Source: Agromyces allii | GTDB lineage: Bacteria > Actinomycetota > Actinomycetes > Actinomycetales > Microbacteriaceae | Direction: 5' to 3' | Length of the DNA stretch: 64,000 nucleotides | Assembly: GCF_009749385.1 (NCBI RefSeq) | Contig: NZ_WBIN01000010.1 | Coordinates: forward strand, 62,001-126,000 | Shown: one piece after another, positions 18,988 to 27,594 of the stretch | How the letters are laid out: each line of letters starts with the position of its first letter | Position numbering within the stretch: the first letter of the stretch is position 1 | Notes under the pieces: model-generated | The model's input: only the letters and a program-made list of their open reading frames with translations | Databases searched by the model: none | What the model was told of the DNA's origin: nothing | Position numbers and translations under genes: made by a program

Positions 18988-20660
18988 GCCGCACGATCTA
19001 CCGCAACGCCCGCGTCTTCACGGCCGAGCCCGCCGGGTCGGGTTCCGGCCCCTGGGCCGAGGCGTTCGTCGTCGACGGCGACGTGCTCGCGTACGTCGGC
19101 GAGCTCGAGGGCGCCGTCGCGGCGGCCGGTGACGGGGCCGACGTCGTCGACCTCGACGGCCGGCTCGTGCTGCCCGGCTTCACCGACGCGCACACGCACC
19201 TCGTCATGATGGGCGACGCGCTCGGCCGGGTCCCGCTCACCGACGCCCGCACGCTCGACGAGATCCAGGCACGACTGCGCTCCGCACGCGCCGCCGACCC
19301 GACCGCACCTCGCGTGCTCGGCCGGGGCTGGCTGTTCGACTCGGTGCCCGGCGCGCCGACCGCGGCCATGATCGACGCCGCGGTCGCCGACGTGCCGGTG
19401 TTCCTCGACGCGAACGACTACCACTCGTGCTGGGTCAACTCCGCCGCGCTCGCCGACCTCGGCATCACGCGCGAGACGCCCGACCCCATCGGCGGGCGCA
19501 TCGGGCGCGACGCCGACGGCGAGCCCGACGGCATGCTCTACGAGACCGCCGCGCAGCAGTTCGTGTGGGAGCACCTCGCGAACCTCACGACCGACGCCGA
19601 TCGCGACGCGGCCGTCGAGCGCACGATCGACGCCTACCTCGCCACGGGCGTCACGGGCGTCGTCGACATGGCCTTCGACGAGCTCGGACTCGCCGCGTTC
19701 CAGCGCGCGATCGACCGCAGGGACGGCTCGCTGCCGATCCGTGTCGCCGCGCACTGGTTCGTCGCCAACACGGGCGACGCGGACGCGAACCTCGCGCAGG
19801 TCGAGCACGCCGCTCGCCTCGCCGCCGAGACGGCCGCCGCGCCGACCGCGCCGTGGCTGCGCATCGTGGGCATCAAGCTCGTGCTCGACGGCGTGATCGA
19901 CGCGTGCACGGCCGCCATGCGGCATCCGTACGCCGACGGATCGAACGCCGAGCCGATCTGGCCGCTCGACGCGTTGAAGCCCGTGGTCGCCGCCGCCGAC
20001 GCCGCGGGCCTGCAGGTCGCGCAGCACGCGATCGGCGACTACGCGAGCGACATCGCCCTCGACGCGATCGAGCACGCCGTCGAGGTGAACGGCGACCTGC
20101 CCCGCCGCCACCGCATCGAGCACCTCGAGTACGCGGCCCCCGGTACGGCCGAGCGGATGTCGCGCCTCGGCGTCACTGCATCGATGCAGCCCGTGCACGC
20201 CGACCCCGCGATCTTCGACAACTGGGTCGCGATGCTCGGCGACGAGCGCGTCGACCGGGCATTCGCCTGGCCCGAGTTCGTCGATGCCGGCGCGCTGCTC
20301 GCGTTCTCGACCGACGCCCCGACCGCGCCGCACGAGGCCCTGCACAACATGTACGTGGCCGCCACCCGGCGTTCGGCGCTCGACCCGTCGTTCGAGCCCT
20401 CGCTGCCCGGGTTCGCGCTGCCCCTCGCCGAGGCGATCGGGCACGCGACCCGCGACGCAGCCGCCTCGTGCGGCGACGGCGACACGCGCGGACGCCTGGC
20501 CGCCGGGCTCGCCGCCGACTTCGCCGTGCTCGACGTCGACCCGTTCGCCGAGGGCGAGGCGTCGCTGCTCACGGCGCGCGTGATCCGCACGGTCGTCGCG
20601 GGCGCGACGGTGTTCGCGGTCGCCGAGGCAGACGCAGACGCAGACGGCGTCGCCGCGTAG
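18984..20660 (+). CDS. Amidohydrolase family 3 metal-dependent hydrolase
   Basis: 558 residues in the YtcJ / N-substituted formamide deformylase group. GFTDAHTHL carries metal ligands His70 and His72. HWFVANTGDAD, the metal-lysine region VGIKLVLDGVIDACTAA, QVAQHAIGDYASDIALDAIEH and RRHRIEHLEY give further ligands, and FSTDAPTAPHEALHNMYVA the catalytic aspartate. Such enzymes cleave C-N bonds of formamides, N-acyl or cyclic amides in the cytosol. Coupled to the MFS gene and probably controlled by the divergent TetR. The actual substrate is not evident. Confidence 0.88.
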   Translation: MSRTIYRNARVFTAEPAGSGSGPWAEAFVVDGDVLAYVGELEGAVAAAGDGADVVDLDGRLVLPGFTDAHTHLVMMGDALGRVPLTDARTLDEIQARLRSARAADPTAPRVLGRGWLFDSVPGAPTAAMIDAAVADVPVFLDANDYHSCWVNSAALADLGITRETPDPIGGRIGRDADGEPDGMLYETAAQQFVWEHLANLTTDADRDAAVERTIDAYLATGVTGVVDMAFDELGLAAFQRAIDRRDGSLPIRVAAHWFVANTGDADANLAQVEHAARLAAETAAAPTAPWLRIVGIKLVLDGVIDACTAAMRHPYADGSNAEPIWPLDALKPVVAAADAAGLQVAQHAIGDYASDIALDAIEHAVEVNGDLPRRHRIEHLEYAAPGTAERMSRLGVTASMQPVHADPAIFDNWVAMLGDERVDRAFAWPEFVDAGALLAFSTDAPTAPHEALHNMYVAATRRSALDPSFEPSLPGFALPLAEAIGHATRDAAASCGDGDTRGRLAAGLAADFAVLDVDPFAEGEASLLTARVIRTVVAGATVFAVAEADADADGVAA

Positions 20661-20698
20661 ACGGGCCGTCCGCGGCATCCGCTCCCCTGGTGCACGCC

Positions 20699-20773
20699 GG
20701 CGGGAGGAGATCGCTCGCTCGGGAGGATCCGATCGCGGAAATCCTCCTCCTCCCTGCGTGATCTCCTCCCGCC
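20699..20773. terminator. Nested inverted repeat after the amidohydrolase
   Basis: A perfect 14-bp outer stem (GGCGGGAGGAGATC at 20699-20712, complement at 20760-20773) encloses GGAGGAT/ATCCTCC at 20722-20728 and 20741-20747. GGTGC/GCACC extends the base beyond a 5-nt bulge. The architecture and GGGAGGAG core match the element at 8274-8348. It starts 38 bases after the stop, so it may terminate the MFS-amidohydrolase operon. Confidence 0.6.
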
Positions 20774-20836
20774 GCACCCATCTGCGCCCCAGCAGCACGG
20801 GGAGTGCTGCCCATGGCCGCGACATCGAGGGCTGCC

Positions 20837-20842
20837 TAGCGT
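20837..20842 (+). promoter_or_regulatory. -10-like box for the secreted repeat protein
   Basis: TAGCGT fits the TANNNT -10 seen at other genes in the window. It implies a leader of about 30 nt before ATG 20877, which has its own GAAGGG ribosome-binding site. A 7-bp inverted repeat GCAGCAC/GTGCTGC (20792-20810) lies just upstream. Confidence 0.35.
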
Positions 20843-20876
20843 GAACACGCAGGCAGACGACGACGGAAGGGCACCC

Positions 20877-23393
20877 ATGAACTCCCCAGACCTCGCACGA
20901 CCCTCGCGGCCGGGCGGTCGCAGACTCCTCGGAGGGATCGCGGCCATCGCGATGGCCCTCGGCCTCGTGGCCGTCGGCGCCCCCGCCGCGAACGCCGCCG
21001 AGCCCGCCGCGGGCTCGATCACGGGCGTCGTCACGGGCGAAGCCGGCGCGCCGTTGGAGGGCGTGCTCGTGCAGCTCTTCCACTGCGACCCCGACTTCGA
21101 TCCGACGCAGCAGGCCGACTGCTGGACCCTCCTGTGGGCGAACGGGCAGAGCGCCAAGACCGCTGCGGACGGCACGTTCGCGATCGAGGGCCTCGAGCCG
21201 GGCACCTATCGGGCCGCACTCGGGCCGCAGGCCGCGACCGCGCAGTACGTGCGCGAGTACTGGGACGGCGCGCAGACGCTCGAGGCCGCGACCGACATCG
21301 AGGTGCCGGCCGGTGCCGCCGCGACGATCGCGCCGACGCTCGAGGTCGGGGCCACCGTCTCGGGCACCGTGGTCGACGGCGACGGTGCACCCGTGTCGGG
21401 CGCCTACGTCTACGCCTACCTCTCGGGCGACCTGAACAGCACCCGCGGCGGCGCCTCGGTCGCCGCCGACGGCAGCTATGCCATCACGGGCCTGCCCGCC
21501 GGCGAGTACGTGCTGAAGTCCGGGCCCGGATGGGGCAGCACGACCGAGCTCGTCGACGAGTACTGGCAGGACGTCTACACGGCCGATGCCGCGACCCGCG
21601 TCGACCTGACCGCCGGCGCCGCCTTCACCGCCGACTTCGCCCTGAACGCGGGCGCGGCCATCGAGGGCACCGTCACGACCGGCGGAGCACCCGTCGAGGG
21701 CGTCGCGGTCTCCGCGACGTACGCGGGCTCGCCCGATCGATGGGTCGACACGGTCACCGCCACCACGGCCGCCGACGGAACGTACCGGCTCGCCGGACTC
21801 GAGCAGGCCGACTACGTGGTCGGCTTCTCGGACCACGACGGCGATCTCGGCCAGCAGTACTGGCAGGGCGTCGCCGACCGCGCCTCGGCGACGACGCTCA
21901 CCGTCGCGCCGGGCGACGTGATCGACGGCATCGACGCGGAGCTGACCGCGGGCGGCTCGATCTCGGGCACCCTCACCGAGAACGCCGCAGGCGAGGGCGC
22001 CCCCTCGGCCGGCGCGTACTTCGACGTGCTGCGCGAGAACCCCGCCGGCGCCTGGGAACGGGTCACCTCGGCCCAGTCGACCGCCGACGGCGGGTACCGC
22101 GTGTCGGGCCTCGCTCCCGGCGAGTACACGGTGCTGACCTACGGCTCGTCGAGCGCCCGCTGGGCCGCCACCTACCACGGCGGGGGCTACTACCCCGAGG
22201 ATGCCGCGGCCGTCACGGTCGCCGCGTCGGCCGAGACCGCCGACGTCAACGTCGAGACCCGCCCCGGCGTCTCGATCAGCGGCCGCATCACCGACGAGCA
22301 CGGCGGGGCCGCTCCCGATGCCCGACTCGTGCTCCTGTACGAGCGCACCCCCGGCAACTGGGTCGAGCCGCCCGCGCACGGCGGCGCCGGAGACGACATC
22401 TCGTACATGGCCGGCGGCATGCCCCCCGGAAACTACATCGCGAAGTTCGAGGACCGCGGCGCATCCGCGGAGCCCTACGCCACCCAGTTCTGGCAGAACG
22501 CGGCGACGCAGGCCGAGGCGACCGTGCTCGAGGCGCCGAACGGCGGCGCGTTCGAGGGCGTCTCCGCGGTCATGACGCGCACCGCACCCGAGCCCGAGCC
22601 CGCTCCCACGCCGACCGTGACGGGCACCGCCCAGGTCGGCCAGGCGCTCACGGCCGCGGCCGGCGACTGGGGGCCCGGCGCCGAACTCGCCTACCGGTGG
22701 CTCGCCGGCGGCGACCCCGTCGACGGCGCCACCGCGGCCGAGTTCACGCCCGCCGATGCCGAGGCGGGCAGCGCGATCACCGTCGAGGTCACCGGCATCC
22801 GCCCCGGCGAGCCCGCGCTCGTCGCGACCTCTGCGCCGACCGCCGCGCTGCTGCCGCGCTTCGCGGACGTCACCGGGACGGGCGGTCACACGGCGAATGT
22901 GCGCTGGGCGGGGGCCGAGGGCGTCATCGACGGCGTCCGCGGCGCCGACGGCGTCGTGCGCTTCGACTCGACCCGCGCCGCGACCCGGTCGACCATCGCG
23001 GTCGCGCTCTACCGTCTGGCCGGATCGCCCGAGTTCGCGCTCCCCGCGAAGCCGACGTTCCGCGACGTGCCCGCGAGCCACGAGGCCTACGCCGCGATCG
23101 AGTGGATGAAGCGCGAGGGCATCACCTCGTCGACCGGGTCGTTCAGCCCGTCGGCCGCCCTCAAGCGACAGGAGGCCGCCGCGTTCCTGTACCGAGCCGC
23201 CGAGCCGGCCTTCGCGGCACCCGCGAAGGCGACGTTCAGCGACGTGCCGAAGGGCTCGACGTACTTCACGTCGATCGAGTGGCTCGCCGCCGAGCGCATC
23301 ACGACCGTCAAGGGAACCTTCGGTCCGACGAGCACCGTGACGCGCGAGGCCCTCGCGACCCTCCTCAAGCGCTGGGATGCGCTGGCGGACTGA
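20877..23393 (+). CDS. Secreted protein with Cna/carboxypeptidase-like repeats and S-layer homology-like domains
   Basis: 838 residues. An N-terminal signal peptide (about 1-40, ending ANA-AE) directs export. At least five beta-sandwich repeats follow (about 45-570), each with ...GTV.DGDGAPVSGAYV...AADGSYAITGLPAGEYVL-type spacing, typical of carboxypeptidase regulatory-like or Cna-B modules. An Ig-like stretch occupies about 580-660. The C-terminal 175 residues hold two to three S-layer-homology-like units (FRDVPASHEAYAAIEWMKREGIT; FSDVPKGSTYFTSIEWLAAERIT). The modules suggest a cell-surface or wall-associated adhesin-like protein; there is no LPXTG sortase motif. A GTG at 20841 is in frame, but GAAGGG before 20877 favours the ATG. 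Confidence 0.85.
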   Translation: MNSPDLARPSRPGGRRLLGGIAAIAMALGLVAVGAPAANAAEPAAGSITGVVTGEAGAPLEGVLVQLFHCDPDFDPTQQADCWTLLWANGQSAKTAADGTFAIEGLEPGTYRAALGPQAATAQYVREYWDGAQTLEAATDIEVPAGAAATIAPTLEVGATVSGTVVDGDGAPVSGAYVYAYLSGDLNSTRGGASVAADGSYAITGLPAGEYVLKSGPGWGSTTELVDEYWQDVYTADAATRVDLTAGAAFTADFALNAGAAIEGTVTTGGAPVEGVAVSATYAGSPDRWVDTVTATTAADGTYRLAGLEQADYVVGFSDHDGDLGQQYWQGVADRASATTLTVAPGDVIDGIDAELTAGGSISGTLTENAAGEGAPSAGAYFDVLRENPAGAWERVTSAQSTADGGYRVSGLAPGEYTVLTYGSSSARWAATYHGGGYYPEDAAAVTVAASAETADVNVETRPGVSISGRITDEHGGAAPDARLVLLYERTPGNWVEPPAHGGAGDDISYMAGGMPPGNYIAKFEDRGASAEPYATQFWQNAATQAEATVLEAPNGGAFEGVSAVMTRTAPEPEPAPTPTVTGTAQVGQALTAAAGDWGPGAELAYRWLAGGDPVDGATAAEFTPADAEAGSAITVEVTGIRPGEPALVATSAPTAALLPRFADVTGTGGHTANVRWAGAEGVIDGVRGADGVVRFDSTRAATRSTIAVALYRLAGSPEFALPAKPTFRDVPASHEAYAAIEWMKREGITSSTGSFSPSAALKRQEAAAFLYRAAEPAFAAPAKATFSDVPKGSTYFTSIEWLAAERITTVKGTFGPTSTVTREALATLLKRWDALAD

Positions 23394-23437
23394 CCGGGTC
23401 GCCGCGCGAACGCGCGAAGGCGCACGAAGAAGGAAAG

Positions 23438-23477
23438 GATGAGGCCGCCCCCCGGTGTCGCGGGAGGCGGCCTCATC
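23438..23477 (+). terminator. Strong hairpin terminator
   Basis: GATGAGGCCGCC at 23438-23449 pairs perfectly with GGCGGCCTCATC at 23466-23477, closing a 16-nt loop that itself has CCC/GGG complementarity. TGTCTGTG follows. It lies 45 bases after the secreted protein's stop, in a convergent intergenic region. Confidence 0.8.
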
Positions 23478-23499
23478 TGTCTGTGGGCGCCGAGCGGCG

Positions 23500-23539
23500 C
23501 TGGTCTCGATACGGCGCTGGTGCGCCGACTCGACCGGCG
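23500..23539. repeat. Single arm of the dispersed palindromic repeat
   Basis: CTGGTCTCGATACGGCGCTG and the following GGTGCGCCGACTCGACCGGC match the right arm of the inverted repeat at 12779-12816, with a few substitutions. Only one arm is present here. Like the first copy it sits between convergent genes. Confidence 0.7.
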
Positions 23540-23571
23540 ACCGGCGAACCGGCGGCGCGGCGGGAGCGGGG

Positions 23572-25134
23572 CTACTCGCTCGCGACCGCCCGCGACAGCG
23601 TCTCGCCGCGGAAGAACGCCGGGCGCTTGCGCCACTGCCACAGCATCACGACGACGCCGCCGAGCAGCACGACCATGCCGAGCACGAACACGAGCCCGAC
23701 CCCGCCGACCGAGGAGCCGGAACCGTAGTCGGGGTCCATCGAGTCGATGAGCGTGGTGAAGAACAGCACGCCGAGGATCACGCCGCCGATGAGCGGCGCG
23801 AGCAGGGTGTAGACGACGTTGCGCACCGACCTGAACCAAACCTTGCGGAAGAACCAGACGCAGGCGAACGCCGTGATGCCGTAGTAGAAGCAGATCATCA
23901 TGCCGAGCGCCGTGATGGTGTCCCAGAGCACGTTCTCGCTGAGCAGGCGCATGACGGTGTAGAAGACCGATGCGACGATCGCCGAGACGATGGTCGCGTA
24001 CCCGGGCGTGAAGAAGCGCGGGCTGACGCTCGCGAACTTCTCGGGCATCGCGCCGTAGTGGCCCATGGCGAGGAGGGTGCGCGCGGGCGACACGAAGGTC
24101 GACTGCAGGCTCGACGCCGAGCTGGTGAGCACCGCGAGCGAGACGAGCACCGCGAGCGGGCCGAGGATCGGACCGGCGAGGTGGAAGAACACGTTGTCCT
24201 GGATGTCGGGGTTGCCGAGTCCGTACTCGCCGGTGCCGACGCCGGCGAAGGCGATCAGCGAGACCGAGATGAGCAGGTAGAGCACCACGATCGTGACGAC
24301 GGTGATGGTCGCCGCGCGGCCGGGGGTCTTGTCGGAGCCCCGCGTCTCCTCGTTCATCGTCAGGGTCACGTCCCAGCCCCAGAAGATGAAGATCGAAAGC
24401 GACAGCCCGGCGGCGAACGCGGAGAACGACTCGACCGCGAACGGGTTGAACCACGACAGCTCGATGGGCGTCGCGTCGAACGCGTTGCCGTTGGCCGTCT
24501 CGATGAGCGCTGCGACCGAGAAGGTCACGAGCACGAGGATCTGGAACCCGACGAGCCAGTACTGCAGCTTCTGTGTGGTCTGCATGTCGCGGTACGACAC
24601 CCAGGTCGCGCCGAGCATGAAGAGCAGGCACACCGCGATGTTGATGAACGGGTTCAGGGCCAGGTCGGCGATGCCGGGGTTGCCCGAGACCTGCGCGATG
24701 AGCAGGAACAGGAAGTCGACGGCGATGCCGGCGAGGTTCGAGAGCACGAGGATGGTGGCGGCCACGAGCCCCCACCCGGCCATCCAGCCCACCCAAGGGC
24801 CGAACGCGCGCGTCGCCCAGGTGAAGGACGTGCCCGAGTCGGGCATGCGCTTGTTGAGCTCGCGGTAGCCGAGCGCCACCAGCAGCATCGGGATGAACCC
24901 GACGAGGATGATGGCCGGAACCTGCACGCCCACTTCCGACACGGTCGGGCCGAGGGCCGCCGTCAGCGTGTAGGCCGGGGCGATGCAGCTGATGCCGATG
25001 ACGATCGCGCCGATCAGGCCGACCGATCCGGCCGAGAGGCCCTTCTTCGAGAGACCGCCCTGCTCGGAGGCGTCGACGGCGGCGCTCGCGGAGGTGAGCG
25101 GTGCGCTCGACGCGGGATCGGGTTGGTTCGTCAT
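23572..25134 (-). CDS. APC-family permease, probable putrescine/GABA importer
   Basis: 520 residues, about 12 helices plus hydrophilic termini. GAIVIGISCIAPAYTLTAALGP in helix 1 and the SGTSFTWATRAFGPWVGWMAGW segment are typical of the PuuP/GabP-like amino acid and polyamine transporters. The start overlaps the stop of the universal stress protein as ATGA, in an operon led by a putrescine-type amine oxidase. Substrate by context: putrescine or a related amine. Sequence alone gives only the family. Confidence 0.87.
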   Translation of the reverse strand: MTNQPDPASSAPLTSASAAVDASEQGGLSKKGLSAGSVGLIGAIVIGISCIAPAYTLTAALGPTVSEVGVQVPAIILVGFIPMLLVALGYRELNKRMPDSGTSFTWATRAFGPWVGWMAGWGLVAATILVLSNLAGIAVDFLFLLIAQVSGNPGIADLALNPFINIAVCLLFMLGATWVSYRDMQTTQKLQYWLVGFQILVLVTFSVAALIETANGNAFDATPIELSWFNPFAVESFSAFAAGLSLSIFIFWGWDVTLTMNEETRGSDKTPGRAATITVVTIVVLYLLISVSLIAFAGVGTGEYGLGNPDIQDNVFFHLAGPILGPLAVLVSLAVLTSSASSLQSTFVSPARTLLAMGHYGAMPEKFASVSPRFFTPGYATIVSAIVASVFYTVMRLLSENVLWDTITALGMMICFYYGITAFACVWFFRKVWFRSVRNVVYTLLAPLIGGVILGVLFFTTLIDSMDPDYGSGSSVGGVGLVFVLGMVVLLGGVVVMLWQWRKRPAFFRGETLSRAVASE

Positions 25135-26108
25135 GATGCGGCCTTTCCGGTCGTGCGCGACCCGTTGGCACGGGGTCCGTTGGAGCGCGGCACGACGATC
25201 ATCGGCACCGGCAGTTCGCGCAGCATCTTCGACGCCGTCGAACCGAGGAAGAGGTGGCTCGGGGTCGCCAGGCGGCTCGAGGCGACGAGCACGATCTCGC
25301 CCTCGTGCCAGTCGAGGCTGCGGACGGCGGCCTCGATCGTGTCGCCCGTGGCGACCTCGGCCGTGGTCTCGACGCCGGCGGGCAGCGCGCGCTTGGCGGC
25401 CACGAGAACCTCGTCGGCGTGCGCCTCGCTCGTGAGCTCCGCGAGGCCCTCGTCCATGCCGGCGGGCAGGTCGATCGGCACGAGCGAGAGCAGGCGGAGC
25501 GGAGCGCGCATGGCCTTCGTGAGGCGCACGGCGGCGTCGAGCAGCACGCCTGCGCCGGGTCGCGTGCCGAGCGCCGCGGTGATGCGGGAGACGCCGACGG
25601 ATGCCGCGAGCTCGCGTGATCCGGAGGGCGCGAGCGCCACGGGCACATCCGACGAGTGCAGCAGCTCGTTGGCGACCGACCCGATGCGCGAACGCCCGAG
25701 GATGCCGCCGCGAGCGGCGCCCACGACGATGAGCGACGCCCCGAACTCGTGCGCGGCCGCGATGAGTCCCTCGGCGAAGGACTCGGCGTAGCGCACGTGC
25801 AGCGACTGCGCGACCTCGGCGTCGAGCTTGGACGACGCCTCGGTCAGCCACTCGCGCGAGCGTGCCTTGAGGTGGCGCTCGTAGCCGACGTCGGAGGGCA
25901 CCGTGCTCGAGCGGGCCTCGCTCGGGAGCACCATGACGACGTCGAGCTGCGCCTCGCTCGCGGTCGCGAGACGGGTCGCGAGGGCCAGCGCGTCGGCGCC
26001 GCTCTCGTTGGCCGTGTAGCCGACCACGATGCGCGGCAGCGCGGCATCCGCCCCGGATGCCCCCGATGCCGCCGATGCCGCCGACGCGCCCGGCGCCCCC
26101 GCGTTCAT
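25131..26108 (-). CDS. Tandem-domain universal stress protein
   Basis: 325 residues with two UspA domains. The first (about 25-165) has RIVVGYTANESGADALALA and the ATP-binding-type ending VVGAARGGILGRSRIGSVANELLHSSDVPVAL. The second (about 170-310) ends IVLVASSRLATPSHLFLGSTASKMLRELPVPMIVV. A 20-residue Gly/Ala/Ser leader precedes domain one. It is coupled on both sides: its start shares one base with the amine oxidase stop (TGATG), and its stop overlaps the permease start. USPs often accompany transporters, perhaps sensing ATP status or membrane load. The specific role is not known. Confidence 0.9.
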   Translation of the reverse strand: MNAGAPGASAASAASGASGADAALPRIVVGYTANESGADALALATRLATASEAQLDVVMVLPSEARSSTVPSDVGYERHLKARSREWLTEASSKLDAEVAQSLHVRYAESFAEGLIAAAHEFGASLIVVGAARGGILGRSRIGSVANELLHSSDVPVALAPSGSRELAASVGVSRITAALGTRPGAGVLLDAAVRLTKAMRAPLRLLSLVPIDLPAGMDEGLAELTSEAHADEVLVAAKRALPAGVETTAEVATGDTIEAAVRSLDWHEGEIVLVASSRLATPSHLFLGSTASKMLRELPVPMIVVPRSNGPRANGSRTTGKAAS

Positions 26109-27469
26109 CAGCCGGCCAGGATCTCTGCGGCGACCTCGCGGCCCACCCGGATCGCGCCGTCGACGTGCTGGTAGCCCTTGCCCGCCATGTCGCTGCACGA
26201 GAAGTGGATCGGACCGACGGGCGCGCGGAGATCGGAGCCGTATCGAGCCAGTCCGCCCATGTCGAAGCTCGCCGCGTACGCGCCGCGGGTCCACTCCTCG
26301 GAGCCCCAGTCGGACTCGTAGTAGACGACCGGGTTCTTCGTCTGCTCGCCGTAGTAGTGCGACATCGACTCGAGGATGCGCTCCTTGCGCTCCTCGGCCG
26401 AGAGCGTGAAGACGCCGTCGGCCTCCTCGTCGGAGACGAAGCCGACGAGCGTGCCGCGCGGGTCGTCGTGGTTGGAGTTGTCGTAGGCCTCGTGCACGAG
26501 CTCGTAGGGGCTGAACGCCGTGCCGCTCAGGCCGTCTTCGCGCCAGAACGGCGTCTCGTAGACGGCGTGCACCTTGATGACGAAGCCCATCGAGAGGTGC
26601 TGGTGCAGCTGGTGCTGGCGGCGCGGCAGCGGCGGCTCGTACGAGATGCGGCTGATGAGCACGGGCGGCACGGCGACGATCACGCGCTGGGCGTGCACCT
26701 CGAGCGACTCGGTGACGGCGACGACGCCCTCGGCGAGGTTGTCGGGGTTCCAGCGGATGGTGCGCACGGGCTGGCCGAGGCGCACGGCGCCGCCGAGCTT
26801 GGCCGCGAGGCCGAGCGGCACCTGCTGCAGGCCGCCGACGACGCGCTTGTCGAGGATGAAGTCGGCGTCGACGAGGTTCGAGAACGAACCCGCCGAGGCG
26901 GCCATGAGCAGTGCCTGCAGCGCCGAGAACGCGTGCGCGGGCTTGGTGAGCATCGCACCGGCGATGAACATGCCGATGTTGAGCTTGGCCTCTTCGTCGT
27001 CGGTCTGCGTGCCGAGCCACTCCGCGAAGCTGACCTCGTCGAGCTCCTTCGCGCGCGGGTGGGCCCACGGCGCGTCGGGGTCGATCTCGGCGACGAGCGC
27101 GTCGAGCTTCTCGATGAGGCCGACGATCTCGCCCTCGGTCTTCGCGGGCACCGGGAAGATGTCGCCCTCGAAGAGGCGGCGTTCGCCGGTCTCGCCGATG
27201 TAGACGTTCTCGCCCTCGCGGTAGCGCGAGTAGGTCTCGAGGCCGAGGTCGGCGATCGTCTCGATCAGGGCGTCCTGGTCGGGCGAGACCCACTGGCCGC
27301 CGATCTCGAGCATGGCGCCGTCGATGTCGTCGGTCCAGAGGCGGCCGCCGATGCGGTCGCGCGCCTCGAGCACGACGACGGACTTGCCGGCGTCCTTCAG
27401 CTTGTTCGCGGCGGTGAGGCCCGAGGCCCCCGCTCCGACGATGACGACGTCGCAGTCGATGCGTTCCAT
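26108..27469 (-). CDS. puo: Flavin monoamine oxidase, probable putrescine oxidase
   Basis: 453 residues. The FAD Rossmann motif VVIVGAGASGLTAA is at 9-22, followed by VLEARDRIGGRLWT, and a C-terminal FAD motif SCSDMAGKGYQHVDGAIRVGREVAAEIL. The overall pattern fits actinobacterial putrescine oxidases (Kocuria and Rhodococcus type), which oxidise putrescine with O2 to 4-aminobutanal, ammonia and hydrogen peroxide. The neighbourhood (aldehyde dehydrogenase, GABA transaminase, APC permease) supports that substrate over tyramine or phenethylamine. GGAG eight bases before the ATG supports the start. Confidence 0.85.
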   Translation of the reverse strand: MERIDCDVVIVGAGASGLTAANKLKDAGKSVVVLEARDRIGGRLWTDDIDGAMLEIGGQWVSPDQDALIETIADLGLETYSRYREGENVYIGETGERRLFEGDIFPVPAKTEGEIVGLIEKLDALVAEIDPDAPWAHPRAKELDEVSFAEWLGTQTDDEEAKLNIGMFIAGAMLTKPAHAFSALQALLMAASAGSFSNLVDADFILDKRVVGGLQQVPLGLAAKLGGAVRLGQPVRTIRWNPDNLAEGVVAVTESLEVHAQRVIVAVPPVLISRISYEPPLPRRQHQLHQHLSMGFVIKVHAVYETPFWREDGLSGTAFSPYELVHEAYDNSNHDDPRGTLVGFVSDEEADGVFTLSAEERKERILESMSHYYGEQTKNPVVYYESDWGSEEWTRGAYAASFDMGGLARYGSDLRAPVGPIHFSCSDMAGKGYQHVDGAIRVGREVAAEILAG

Positions 27470-27552
27470 GGTGTTTCTCCGCTTTCGGTTCGCGTGATCG
27501 CGCGTGATGCGCGGGATTCAGGTGACTCGGTCGAGTCGAGAGAAGGGGGCGG

Positions 27553-27585
27553 GCGGATGCCGCGGCGCGACGCCGGGACATCCGC
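27553..27585 (-). terminator. Hairpin terminator after the aldehyde dehydrogenase
   Basis: GCGGATG at 27553-27559 pairs with CATCCGC at 27579-27585, and the loop contains CGGCG/CGCCG, which prolongs the stem. It begins 10 bases beyond the aldehyde dehydrogenase stop on the minus strand. The stem is built from the GGATG motif. Confidence 0.55.
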
Positions 27586-27594
27586 TCGACTCGC

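Noticed and set aside
18756-23081. Minus-strand open frame of 1441 codons
   Set aside because: It lies antisense to the MFS, amidohydrolase and secreted protein genes, all of which have clear motifs. The frame is open only because third positions are GC-rich.
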